Shown here: positions 33,886-45,600 of the stretch, one piece after another
Layout of the letters: each line of letters starts with the position of its first letter
How positions within the stretch are numbered: position 1 is the stretch's first letter
Source: Dugong dugon
Taxonomy: Eukaryota; Chordata; Mammalia; Sirenia; Dugongidae
NCBI GenBank assembly: GCA_030035585.1
Contig: CM057462.1
Span: 98,911,234 to 98,975,233, forward strand
Length of the DNA: 64,000 nucleotides
Direction: 5' to 3'
Made by a program: the position numbers and the translations under genes
Notes under the pieces: model-generated
What the model was told of the DNA's origin: nothing
What the model saw: the letters and a program-made list of their open reading frames with translations, nothing else
Database searches by the model: none

Positions 33886-34589
33886 TGACTAGGACTAAGC
33901 ACTAGCCATAAAGATGATGAGAAAAAGTTACATTATTGAACTTTGGCAACATGGTGCTATAGGCAGAAGCACCACACCATCCCTCCACAGCAAAGATCTG
34001 AAAAACTAAGCCAAACAGAGAAAACAGCAATCCTGAAAACCTAAACATCAAACGAAGAGATAAAGAACTCAGCCAAGCACCAAATGGAATAAGAAACTGA
34101 AGGAGAACGGAGAGCAAGGAGACATACGTGGAGAGGTCCCCTATCAGCTAATGAAGCATGGATCCGCCATCTCAGACTCCTGTCAGAGACCAGTAAATAG
34201 GGGGTATGAGAAAGCAGCTTCACGGAGCTTCCAGCAGGAGGCCAAACAACTGGTAACTGGCGATATACACTTTCCCACCCCCCACACTTCTTCATCCCCA
34301 CTTGGCCTTCTCTGCTTCCCACTGCCACAGTCTCTTGGCTGGGAAGCACCGGCTGCTTGGATTCCACCCATCCCCACTGGCCGGCTCTCTGAGTGCCATT
34401 TGTTGGCTGCTGATACTGCTTTTTTCCACTTATTTTGATTTCTTCCTTAACTCTCACCATCTCCCCCTCCTTTAGCTCAAATACATGGCTCTGTGCTCCA
34501 TTTTTGCTTCTTCCTGAGGAGCTGTGGAGCTCTGCTCAAGTGTGGAACTGCTTCCCGGTCCATTCTGCCATTCTAGTGGGATAGCGGGG

Positions 34590-35160
34590 CTTTTGTTTGT
34601 TTGTTTGGAATTGTTTGTTTGTTTTCTTTTTCTTTTCTCGAGCCAGGAGCCCATTCTGGCCGGGCAGTTCTGTGCAGCTTGGGACCTATCCCCTCAGCTT
34701 GTGCAGACATGCAGAGGGATCCCTGAGAACATTTCTTTTCTCGTATTTTTTCTGTTTTTTTTTTTGGGGGGGGTGGGCAGTTCTTGTTCTTTTTCTTTTA
34801 ATTTGTTTTGTTTTCTTTTCCCTCTTTTTCCCTTTTTGTCTTTCTTTATTACTCAGTTTCTCACCTCTCTATACCTTTCTTCTCTTCCTGCCCCCTGAAT
34901 TCCTGGTGCTGAGTGACACCTCTACCCCTTCTAGCCAGGCTATAATTCAACACCTGGGAAAAACTTCCCCAGACCTAGTAGCTACACTGATGGGATCCCT
35001 GGGAGCTTTTCTTTTCTCTTTTCTTTCTAATTTTTATTTATTCATTCTTTTCTTTTCTTTTTCTTCTTCCCCTTTTTGTTTTTCTCCATTTCATAGTCTC
35101 TCATCTCTCCACTCCAACGGCAAGCTCCCCTAGCACTCTTTTTTGTTTGTTTGTATGTTT
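34590..35160 (+). repeat. Polypyrimidine tracts in the second L1 5'UTR
   Basis: Two T/C-rich blocks (34590-34880 and 35000-35160) flank a more mixed segment. The first L1 lacks roughly 200 bp of this region, including gaattcctggtgctgagtga. The frames seen here on both strands are composition artefacts. Confidence 0.75.
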
Positions 35161-35572
35161 TTGGCTCCTGTTCCTCTCTCCTCTCTCCCATATCCATCGT
35201 AGCTCCACACATCACAATCTCTCCCCTCCATGCTGCCTACCTACACTGTGCACTTAACATCACACCACCAAGCAGCACAGACACAGCTTACCAGAACCTG
35301 CCCTGCACTGATTACTGACCTACTCTGGTGGCTGTAGTAAGTGCCACAAACACCCCATCCCAGCAACTCCTTTTCTGCTAGACCTGCCCTGCTGTACCAT
35401 ATCTGAGTGACTGACCCTGCCAATTGAAGAAGGAGGCAAAAAGTATCGTGACCACAGATGAGCAAACAACAAAGAACACACAGCCCACCTGCTCAGACAT
35501 AGCCAAATTTAAAAAAAAAAAGGAAGAAACAAACAAATCTACAATCAATAAACGAAGAGAAATAACTACTGA

Positions 35573-36615
35573 ATGCCCCGAAGACAGCAGACAATATCAA
35601 AACATTTACAAAAACAGGACAGGATGGTTCCAGTAGGTATCCAAAATAAAACACCAGATGACTTTCCAGCAGAAGAAAAGGCACTAGAACTACCTGATAG
35701 TGAATTCAAATCTCTAATACTCAGAATTATCCAAGAGTTGAAGCAAAAAGCAGACAAACAGGAGGAAAAAATAGACAAACTCATGGAGCATACAGACAAA
35801 ACAATGGAAGAATTCAGGAAAATAATGCAGGAGCAAAATGCCAAGATAAATTCACAACTAGAAATTATACGAAAACAGCAATTAGAAATCCAAAAGATAA
35901 ACAACAAGATTTCAGAAATGGACAGTGTCATAGAAGGGCTGAGGAGCAGATTTGAAACGGTGGAAGACAGGATCAGCAGAACTGAAGACAAACACTTGGA
36001 TACAACTCTGTTTGAGGAAAACTCAGAAAAAAGAACAAAGAAAAAGGAAAAGACCCTGACAATTATGTGGGATATAATCAAAAGCAAATATTTTCGAGTG
36101 ATCGGAGTCCCAGAATAGGGAGAGAGAACAGAAAATACAGAAAGGATCATTGAAGAACTGCTGACAAAAATGTCCCCAATATCATGAAAGATGAAAAGCT
36201 GACCATCCAAGAAGCTCAACAAACCCCATATAAGATTGACTGCAAAAGAAAATCAGCAAGGCGTATCATAATCACACTTGCCAAAACCAAAGATAAACAA
36301 AGAATCCTGAGAGTAGCTCCTGAAAAACAAGAAGTCACATACAGAGGAGAACCAATAAGACTAAGCTCAGATTATTTGGCAGAAACCATGCAGGCAAGAA
36401 GGCAGTGGGATGACATATATAAAACCTTGAAAGAAAAAAATTGCCAGCCAGGAATAATATATCCCGCAAAACTCTCACTCAAATATGATTGTGAAATTAG
36501 GACATTTCCAGATAAACAAAAATTAAGGGAATATGTAAAAACCAAACCAAACTTACAAGAATTATTAAAGGGAGTCCTTCAATCTGAGAACAAACAACTT
36601 CAGCTCACAGGCTGA
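35573..36615 (+). pseudogene. L1 ORF1 (RNA-binding chaperone) pseudogene, copy 2, nearly intact
   Basis: Open from ATG 35573 to a TAG at 36116, then shifted by one base near 36172 and open again to 36615. Residues about 40-130 form the coiled coil (KADKQEEKIDKLMEHTDKTM and following). The RRM-like part contains FRVIGVPE at about 36094-36117. The carboxy-terminal domain holds LSSDYLAETMQARRQWDDIY. The copy ends at the family's natural stop after LLKGVLQSENKQLQLTG. One stop and one frameshift are the only clear defects, so it is younger or better preserved than copy 1. Confidence 0.92.
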
Positions 36616-37099
36616 ATATAGGATGAAGGATCATACCAGCCAGATACCAATCTAGTAAATGAACTCTCAAGGACTATCCAAAACCAAAAGAAATACAACA
36701 GGGAATCAGAGCAGTTAATCTGTAAATGACAACAACATCAGAACAATAAAAAGGGAATAAACGGAGTAGGTATAGAACCTTCTAATGGAGAGGAAGGCAA
36801 GGTGATACCAAGTAATAATAGACTGCTTCAAACTTAGAAAGATAAGGGTAAATTTCATGGTAACCACAAAGAAAGTTAACAAACATACTTATAAAAATAA
36901 AGAGGAAAAACATAAAGTTTCAGTAAAAACAAAACCTACAAAAACAAAAGAACTGAAAAAATATCCACTAACAAAAGTAATTCAGCACAGGCGAGTTAAA
37001 AAAAAAAAAAAAAACAGAGAAAACGTCAGCTCCACAAAAAAAGCACTACAAAATGACAGCAATAAACTCATGTCTACTACACAATGATAAAGAAAAATG

Positions 37100-38372
37100 A
37101 TGAATCTGTGAAGCATCTCATAACATGGATGAAACTAGAGGACATTATGCTGAGTGAAATAAGTCAATCACAAAAAGACAAATATTGTATGAGACCTCTA
37201 CTGTAAAAACTCATGAAAAAATTTACACACAAAAAGTAGCAGTCTTTATTGGTTACAAGGGATGGGAGAGGTGGGGGGAAATACTAAATAGGCAACAGAT
37301 AAGTGGTATCTTGGGTGAAGGGTGAGACAGTACACAATACTGGGGAAACCAGCACAACTTGTACATGGAAAGGTCACGGAAGCTCCACAGACACATCGAA
37401 ACTCCCTGAGGGACTGAATTGCTGGGCAGAGGGTTGTGGGGACCATGGTCTCAGGGAACATCTAGCTCAATTGGCATAACACAGTTTATAAAGACAATTT
37501 TCTACATTCTACCTTGGTGAGTAGCGTCTGGGGTCTTAAAAGCCTGTGAGCAGCCATCTAAGATACTCCACTGGTATCCCCACTTCGGGAGCAAGGGAGA
37601 ATGAAGAGAACAGGATACAAGGAAAAGATTAGTCCAGAAGACTAATGGACCACAGCTACCATGGCCTCTACCAGATTGAGTCCAGTACAGCTAGATGGTG
37701 CCTGGCTACCACCACTGACTGCTCTGACCAGGATCACAACAGAAGGTTCTGGACAGAGCTGGAGAAGGATGTAGAACAAAATTCTAACACACACAAAAAA
37801 GACCAGATTTACTGGCCTGAAAGAGACTGGAGAAACTCCAAGAGCATGGCCCCCAGACACCCTTTCAGCTCAGTGGTGAAGTTATTTCTGAGGTTCACCA
37901 TTCAGCCGGGTGCTGGACAGTCCCATAAAACAAAACAGGGCTAATGAGGCACAGCAGTCCAGGGATAAGGACTAGAAGGCAGAAGGGGACAGGAAAGCTG
38001 GTGATAGGGAACCCAAGGTTGAGTAAGGACAGTGTTGACATGTAGTGGGGTTGTTAACCATTGTCATAGGGCAACATGTATACTAACTGTTTAATGAGAA
38101 ACTATTTTTTTCTGTAAACCTTCATCTAAAGTGAGAATAACAGCACAACTGGAAGAACATAATCGATGTCACTGAACAGTGCATGTAGAAATTTTTGACA
38201 TGGTGTATCTTTGGCTATAAATTTTCACCAAAAAAGAAAAGGTCGAGAAGGGAGAGGTTTGACATGCCGTGGGGTTGTTAACCAATGTCATAAAACAATA
38301 TTTGTACTGACTGTTTAAAGAGAAACTATTTGTTCTGTAAACCTTCACCTAAGAACAATTTAAAAAAAAATG
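37100..38372 (+). repeat. L1 3'UTR with duplicated terminal segment
   Basis: Begins just after the ORF2 remnant. The terminal segment, from the gttgacatg region through gttgttaacca to aaccttcatctaaag, occurs twice: about 38033-38132 and 38255-38350. The copies are separated by a segment starting gtgagaataacagcacaact. The same arrangement is present at 60952-61475 and, inverted, at 23015-23350. Confidence 0.85.
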
Positions 38373-38479
38373 TCACAAATACAAAAAGAAACAGAAAACT
38401 TGCATTATTATGCAGAAAACTAACAATATGTATGTAATATGCCATGTGATAAATTTCACTAAAATATAAATAAATAAAG

Positions 38480-38720
38480 TAGAGGAAAGAGTTGAAGTGA
38501 AACAGGTTAAGGAAATACCTCTAGAGGAGGTGACATTTGACCAGAAACATGAAATGAAGCGAGCCATAATATAGAATATTATATAACATATAATATCGTA
38601 TAATACATCTAGGAGACTAGCTTTCTAAAGAGTAAGAATAGCAATTGAAAAGACCCTGAGAGAAGAACATCTTCCTTGCTCAAGGAATCCAGTGGGACTG
38701 GAGTGCAGGATATTAGTTGC
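38480..38720 (-). repeat. L2 LINE fragment, inverted
   Basis: Segments gaggaggtgacatttgacc, agaaacatgaaatgaagcga and tgagagaagaacatcttcct follow inverted L2. The middle has an AT-rich insert (38560-38610). Confidence 0.5.
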
Positions 38721-38859
38721 TTCTTTGTGGAACTGGGGGGAGACAGACCATTATTGTGTCACAGTGTGACGTGGGTGACAGATATACATATAAAAGAAAT
38801 TTAAAACAGAATAAGAATACAAGAAGGACCTTAATTACATGCTAAGTGAATATGAGAAT

Positions 38860-38939
38860 GATCAAAAACCCAACCAAACCCATTGCTGTTGAGTCGATTC
38901 CAACTCATAGCGACCACTATGCCACCAGGGTTTCCAAAT
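38860..38939 (-). mobile_element. 80-bp mini-AfroSINE (head joined to tail)
   Basis: The tail complement gctgttgagtcgattccaac and tcatagcgacc is joined directly to the head complement actatgccaccagggtttcc; the whole body is missing. Flanks tgagaat at 38853-38859 and 38940-38946 match exactly, a possible 7-bp target-site duplication. Confidence 0.85.
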
Positions 38940-38946
38940 TGAGAAT

Positions 38947-40457
38947 AGGAGAGGTTAATTCTGACAAGATGCATCAAGCAAGAGCTTGTAAAAGATCTGG
39001 GAAGCTATTTCTTGTTTATGTAAAAATGTGAGTTTGTTGATCTTGGTATATGACTTCATCAAGGGTTCCATCATTTGTAAAATGTTCTTGTCTGAATGAT
39101 CTAAGATGACTCACTACTGTTGCCAGCATTGCAGCTAGAAAAAAGGGGAATGGGCAAATAGCGGGCATTGACTCTTCTTAATAGGGTCAAGACTTGAAAA
39201 GGCACTTATCACTTCTACTGTAGTCCACCGGTCAAAGATTTAGTCATGTGGTCACAGTTAGCTACAAATGAAGATTTGGAAGTGCAGTCCTTACCGTGAG
39301 TTTCACTCTCCCTAGGTAAAATCCCTATTACTCTGGAAAAGGGGAGAACAAATATAAGGGAAAATTGGAAGCCTACATCAAATTTTATAAAGAAAAATCT
39401 TCATGATTATAATAACCAAAACCTGCCAATTATAGCACACTGTGTAAAGCTCTATTGACACAGAGACAGCAATTCTATTAATCACTTAAAGAATCACATT
39501 CACCTTGGGGTGATGCTAAGCCGCAAGCTTTAGATAGTAGGTGGAACGTTATCTGACTTGCTGAATTATCGAGCTAATAGGTTGAACCATAAGTTCTTTG
39601 AATTATGTAGACATGCTACATCCAAACAACAAATATTTCATAGGTTGCCTGTCAGATTCCAAAGTTTATTGAATGAAATTTTTATTACTTTATTCCCCAT
39701 CCCCCTCATGGATTTTTATATTACCATTTATAAGGGTCTTTTCTATTTCAAATTTGATTGAGATGCATAGTATATGAGACAATCTATATTTATGTTCTTT
39801 GCAAAGGCCAGAAGTTGACAAAACACATCTAGAAAATGCTCCCGTCAAAACGTAGTTGTACACATCATGAATACCTTATTGCTGCTGCAGCATCTGCAAT
39901 GCATTTGGCACAAACTGCTGCAGACTTTCAGCAGACTGCAGCAAATGGTAAATATGTGCTGTTCTTTGTTCTCGGGGGAAGGAGTGCATATTTTTTGTGA
40001 AAATATGGTCCCCATATTAGTGTCTTCTACAGCAAAACACGACAACCAAGCGTTATTTCAAGAGTTGTGATTTTCTATAAATAGAAGATTAATTTTAATA
40101 ATTCTACACATACGCTGAGCTGCAACAAAAGTTTATTATCTTATAGTATCAATGACACTAAAATAAGGATTCTGAATGAATCTTGAATGTCAATTTCAAT
40201 TTATTAAAATATTATTTTTATGGTCAGAAGTAGGCATAACTTACCAATACTGTAAATACAAATGGAAGACATTATTTTAACTTCATTAAATGATATAGAT
40301 AACTATTTTCTATTGCTTATTTTGTCTAAATAGTAACAAATATTCTCATGATTTAATTAAATAATTGAAATAATTAGAAATTTAAAATATCAGTTAACTT
40401 TCATTTATCTTTAAAAATATAATTTTCTAAATTTAAAGTGTAGCATTCAAAATGAAT
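38947..40457. other. Unique sequence, nothing firmly recognised
   Basis: A CTGCAG-rich stretch at 39880-39950 stands out in composition. No gene family is recognised. Confidence 0.45.
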
Positions 40458-40660
40458 ACTTGGGTGGTGGAATTGGTTAAGTGCTCGACTATTAACTGAA
40501 AGATTGGCAGTTCAAACTTACCCAGAGGCACCTTGGAAGAAAGTCTTGGAAATCTGCTTCCCAAAGTCACAGCATTGAAAACTCCATGGAGTGCAGTTCT
40601 ACTCTGCACACATGGGGTCGTCATGAGTTGGAATTGACTCAATGGCAACCAGTTAACAGC
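40458..40660 (+). mobile_element. AfroSINE, long variant
   Basis: Worn head (acttgggtggtggaattggt), body ttacccagaggcaccttgg, and tail atgagttggaattgactcaa. Confidence 0.92.
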
Positions 40661-41043
40661 AACTCCAAATGCTAGAAAAAATTATCAGTGCCTATTAAGA
40701 GAAAATTAGTTCTAACTTACAATGTTATATCCAACCAAACTCTCAGTCAATTGTGTGGGTAAAAAGCTCATACATGGAAACGGTAAAAAAAAAAGATTAC
40801 CTCCCATGCACCTTCTTAGCAGGCGGGTGAATTGCTTGTTTCAGCCAAATGAAAGAATAAACAAAGAAAGAAAGATCTCAGTCACAAAGAATAGAGACAA
40901 AGGAAATTTCCAAAATGTTAGTGAAGGAAGTCACTGGGTGACACCTATTTACCAGGCTGAGAAAGAAATCTGTCCAAATTATAGCAGAAAAAACAAGGAC
41001 TTATAAGAAAGAAGACTAGAGGGGGAGGTAAGGAAGAAAGATT
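40661..41043. other. Unique sequence
   Basis: The 94-codon frame at 40722-41006 (MLYPTKLSVNCVGKKLIHG at its start) has no repeat signature I can place. The stretch reads like worn noncoding DNA. Confidence 0.4.
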
Positions 41044-41253
41044 TTAAAAACCCAATTGCCATCGAGTAGACTCCAACACATGGCAACCTTATTTGTGTCA
41101 AAATAGAACTGTGCTCCATAGTGTTTTCAATGGCTGATTTTTCAGAAGTAGATCGCCAGGCCTTTCTTCTGAGGTGCCTCTGGGTGTACTCAAACCTCCA
41201 ACCTTTCACTTAACAGCCAAGTGCATTAACTGTTTACACCACCCAGGGACTCC
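41044..41253 (-). mobile_element. AfroSINE, long variant
   Basis: Tail complement ttgccatcgagtagactcca, body ttcagaagtagatcgccagg, head complement acaccacccagggactcc. Confidence 0.94.
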
Positions 41254-41654
41254 AAAAGAGAAATAAATGCATGGAAATGACAGATCATCTCATGTGTGAT
41301 AATATTTGCAAATATTATTGCAAGGTATTTGCCAAACATGTTGGGAGTATTTAGAGAAAAATAACAATTTGTACATGTAATACTAAGCAAATAGATAAAA
41401 ATGAAACTATAATTAGCTTTAAGTAAAATTAAAATTTCTAACGGAAAATATTTTCATAGTATTCTGTTTGACTCAGCAATTTGCATAATCCTAGTAATGC
41501 AAATATGGACTACTCATTTCACCAAAAATTATGATATAATTATGTTAAGAAGATAAGAGGAGAGATGTTAGCTTATTCAAACTCTTAACTACCGTAACAA
41601 AAAGTTGAATAAATTTTGTCAAAATTAATAAATTGAGAAAGAGCAGAATACGCA
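41254..41654. other. AT-rich unique sequence
   Basis: Nothing is recognised here. Confidence 0.5.
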
Positions 41655-42423
41655 TGTTATTGTTGTTAGAGTCGTCAAGTCGGTTCCGACTCATAATGAC
41701 CCTACGTACAACAGAATGAAACACTGCCCGGTCCTGCACCATCCTCACAATCATTGCTATGTTTGAGCCCATTGTTTCAGCCACTGTGTCAATCGATCTC
41801 GTTGAGGGTCTTCCTCTTTTTCACTGACCCTCTACTTTACCAAGCATGATGTCCTTCTACAGCAACAGGTCCCTCCTGATAACATGTCCAAAGTATGTGA
41901 GATGAAGTCTCACCATCCTCACTTCTAAGGAGCATTCTGGTGGTACTTCTTCCAAGACAGATTTGTTCATTCTTCTGGAAGTCCATGGTATGTTCAATAT
42001 TCTTTGCCAACACCATAATTCAAAGGCATCAGTTCTTCTGCCTCCCTTATTCATTGTCCAGCTTTCGCATGGTATGAAGTGATTGAAAAATAGGGTCAGG
42101 TGCATCTTAGTCCTCAAAGTGACATCTTTGCTTTTTAACACTTTAAAGAGGTCTTTTGCAGCAGTTTGGTCAATGCAATGCATCATTTGATTTCTTGACT
42201 GCTGCTTCCATGGGCGTTGATTGTGGATTCAAGTCAAATAGTAATCAAGTTGTGAGGAGTTTTTCTTTCTTTATGTTGAGTTGTAATTTATACTAAAGGC
42301 TGTAATCTTTGATCTTCATCAGTAAAAGTCCTCTTTACTTTCAGCAAGCAAGGTTGTGTCATCTGCATATCACCGGTTGTTAAATGAGTCTTCCACCAAT
42401 CCTGATGCCTCATTCTTCTTTAT
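41655..42423 (-). mobile_element. RTE LINE 3' fragment, inverted
   Basis: Begins with the tail complement (gttattgttgttagagtcgt) and extends to the complement of 'gaatgaggcatcaggattgg' near 42412. The sense protein on the minus strand is open for 109 codons (41857-42186), reading KSKDVTLRTKMHLTL and FELWCWQRILNIPWTSRRM, the RTE carboxy-terminal domain. Confidence 0.93.
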
Positions 42424-44429
42424 ATAGAATATGCGTGCATAGTACTTAGAAATTTGTATGTAAATAGAAGAAGAAACAGCTAAAAGATTTGAAAGTGGCT
42501 ACCTCTGGGAAACATGACTATAAAATGGGAAGGAGTGGCTGGACAAACTTATTTTTTAAGGTAAGGTTAAATATTTTATGATATGGGCAGGATTCAATAA
42601 GGTGCAGATAGAAAACAAATTGATGCCTCCACCACCCTTTCAAATACAATCTGCAGTCACGTTCTTCTCTGCCCTTTGGGTAAAATTTCTGGTAGGTACA
42701 ACATCTTTTTAGGTTACTCTCAGATATTAAAATGTCCCCTGGTCATTTTTAGGCCCACGCATACTAATTACATTGTCCAGCCTTGGGTCATAATTGTACA
42801 ACTCCATAGTATTCTTCATTTTAAAGCTTCCCGCAGTCTTGTCTCAGGATTGCTTTAAACTGGAAAGCCTGCAGTGGAGGCTGAGGGTGATGATAGGGAG
42901 AGTGGAAAACTTCTCTATTTAGTGCTTAATGGTCTGATTCTTTCTCTTATAGGTAAGGGCACATTTGGGAGTTTCTGGGTATACTTTCCCGGGGCCCTCC
43001 TAATTGAAGCTTCTTTGCTATGGGCAGTAATGGCTCTTTTCTGGCTGGCTATCTTCTTAGAATGCTACTCTTAGTTTCTGAATCCAACGGAAACACCCTC
43101 AGCCGTTAAGATACACTATTTTAGTGCTGTTCCAGGCCAAGTACACCTTATGGGTCCACTTAGCTCAGGGGAAACTCCTATATCCTTGCTAGATGAAATG
43201 CAACTTCCTTCCAACTCGTCTCTTGTCTTTGCTCTACAGCCATGCAAGCAACCCACTTAGTACTCTTCACCTTTAGCCTTCCCAGATGTGAGTCAGCTAT
43301 CAGTTCCTCTGCTCTATTAAAATCTAGGAAGTACGTGCAAGTTATCACAGTGATTCCCTCAACACTTCTTTCATACATCTTAAGATGAGAGGGAAGCAAC
43401 GCTTCTCCTGACCTTGTAGAGGTAGAAACCACACAGCATATGGCAACATTCACCAGGACTCCTTTCTTCCAATCTCTTCAGCCTCCTGTCTTATGGCTGG
43501 ATGTGGGGGATCATCTAGACTAGAAGAATCAGTTTCACAATTGGTTAGCCTGTACAGGCCAGGTCTACAAGTACCCAGCTTCAGAACATTGGCGTAGTTG
43601 GCAGCTATTGTTTTGTTCTTGGCTTTTGGCTATCAGCTGAAACTGACATAGAAATCTCTTTTTGTCATCCTGTTGTGTTAGCTTTTTCATAGTATTTCTT
43701 GAGCTATATACATTTTTATTTGGATGGAAAATGAAGATCAATTTTTTAAAGAAAGAAGAATTAATGACACTCCAAAATATAAATTAGATTATTAATTTGT
43801 AGCCCCAAGTCTTTTTTTTTTTTTTTTAATGGGAGGGTAAGGTTTCTTGGTGAAAGAAAACTTGGAGATGATATAGGTCATCATGAAGCAGCAAGCTTCT
43901 GGTAAGATTCATGGATCAGTCTGCAAAAGTCACAAACTCAGATGCCCATACAGATCAGACAAATGATATACATACATGAAGTAGGGTAACCTAAACAAAA
44001 ACTACAGTACAAATGTACAGAGTGGTGGTAACCAGTGTCAGAAAGATGGGAGTGAGTGGCAGGGATTCTGAGCATCTTCTCAGTCTAAAGCAGACAGCAA
44101 TACTCAGTTTCAGCTAATTACCATGCAAAATTATTAAATCTTCCAATTTTCAAGAGATACCAACTTTATGTGGACATTTTATTCTTTCTTTAAACCTTGA
44201 CAAATTTATTGAAAAAAATTCAGAACATTTTTAGGCAAGCAAAATGAATCTGTCAGCCAAATCCTGCATTTAAGTCACCTCTGGTTTACAGAGTTCTTTG
44301 TACAGTATCTATTGTGTATCAATGCTGTGAAATAAATGAATTCTTTCCCATAGTACTGTGCAACTTTCTCAAAGACTTCTAGCCCTAGATTATAGAGCCA
44401 CCAAAACCAAGGTCAATAAGTCAGTCCAT
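42424..44429. other. Unclassified sequence
   Basis: Positions 42600-43560 are higher in GC than the surroundings and could be a very old repeat or a former transcript. I cannot place them. A T15 run lies at 43813-43828. Confidence 0.35.
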
Positions 44430-44600
44430 TCAATCTTCTAACAAATATTTATTGAGTACCTACAATGTTTCAGGCACTATTCTAGGCACTATGGATACAA
44501 CAATAAACAAACAAAAATCTCTCTCCTCATGAAGTTCAATCCACTGCCAAACAAGGAAAAAAACCAGATTATAATTATATAGTTAGTGCAAGTTAATGCA
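44430..44600 (-). repeat. L2 LINE 3' end, inverted
   Basis: taacaaatatttattgagta, ttcaggcactattctaggca and ctatggatacaacaataaac are the classic inverted L2 end. Confidence 0.78.
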
Positions 44601-44623
44601 AAAGCATCGTCTTTATAAGCATA

Positions 44624-44814
44624 CCCATTGCCATCAAGTCAATTCTGACTCTTAACAACCCTATAGAACTGCCCCATAGGGCTTCCAAGGCTGTAAATCT
44701 TTATGGAAGCAGACTGCCACATCTTTTTCCTGTGGAGCAGTTGGTGGGTTTAATCACAGATCTTTCAGTTAGCAGCCGAGAGCTTTAACCACTGAGCAGC
44801 CAGGGCTCCCTTTC
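44624..44814 (-). mobile_element. AfroSINE with exact 9-bp TSD
   Basis: Tail complement ttgccatcaagtcaattctg, body ggaagcagactgccacatc, head complement gcagccagggctccc. ATAAGCATA flanks it at 44615-44623 and 44815-44823. Confidence 0.96.
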
Positions 44815-44829
44815 ATAAGCATAGTTGCT

Positions 44830-45025
44830 TATTTACTGAGCTTTTATATAATCTTCACAATAAAAAGTAATGAAGATACCATTGGTTTCCTCATATTACA
44901 AATGAAAAAACTGAGGTTTAAAAAGAGATGATGTACCTTGATTAACTTGACACAGACATAAAATGTTAGAATAGATGCTTGAACTCAAATTTGTCTGACT
45001 TGAGGACCCTATACTATATTGCCAT
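44830..45025 (+). repeat. MIR SINE
   Basis: tttactgagcttttatataa, tcctcatattacaaatgaaa, aactgaggtttaaaaagag and gaactcaaatttgtctgact follow MIR order. Confidence 0.65.
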
Positions 45026-45254
45026 TCTGAACGAAGACTAACAAAATAACAGATCTGGTAGGTGAGCTAAAACAGAGATCATGTGGAAAAGAAAAAAAAA
45101 ATGATATTCAAATCACAAAAAAGCATGTGATATTGAGGAATAACTCATAACTAGAAGACTGGGAAGTAAACATGGCTGCACAAGCTTCGTCAGGTATCAA
45201 CGATAGAAAAATTCTTTAGGCAAACACATGGTAAATATACAGAAGAGAACTGTC

Positions 45255-45600
45255 TCAGGTAGGATGCATTTAGTAACAGAAGACCTGAATGACGGTAGCT
45301 TAAACTGTACAGACTTTTAATGCTTATTAATAAAAATAGGTGGCCACAGGTTTATTTTAGCAACTCAACAACATTATATGGATCCCAGGATTTTTTCAGT
45401 CTTTCCTCTTAGCTATATGCATCTTGCTGGCTTTTTTTCCTCTGGCTCCTTGCTTCAAGATCACAAGTGTCAAAAGCAGGTAGAGAGGGAAAGATTCTTC
45501 CTTTTCCCTTGTATGGGTCTCTATCAGAGAGAAAAATATTTTCAGAAGCCCCTCCACAGATATTTGCATCTCATTGGCTAGAATGACAGCATCTATCTAC
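45255..45600 (+). repeat. Probable ancient LTR-like repeat
   Basis: gacggtagcttaaactgtac, ttgctggctttttttcctct and atatttgcatctcattggct are in the order of an old ERVL-type LTR. The family is not assigned. Confidence 0.4.

Larger units (their letters stand above)
33940..38372 (+). mobile_element. L1 LINE with 5'UTR, ORF1 and 3'UTR but no ORF2 (half-L1-like)
   Basis: Starts near 'aactttggcaacatggtgct' and ends in a short A run at about 38372. The layout is 5'UTR 33940-35572, ORF1 35573-36615, inter-ORF spacer to about 37075, last codons of ORF2 (ataacatggatgaaactaga at 37121-37140), and 3'UTR to 38372. About 3.8 kb of ORF2 is missing. The element keeps both ends, unlike 5'-truncated L1s. Confidence 0.9.

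Noticed and set aside
34597..35133. 178-codon Phe/Leu-rich plus frame resembling a membrane protein
   Set aside because: A product of the T-rich 5'UTR of the second L1. The apparent hydrophobic segments are translated poly(T).
35566..36222. 218-codon minus frame
   Set aside because: It is the antisense shadow of L1 ORF1, and a similar shadow exists opposite copy 1.
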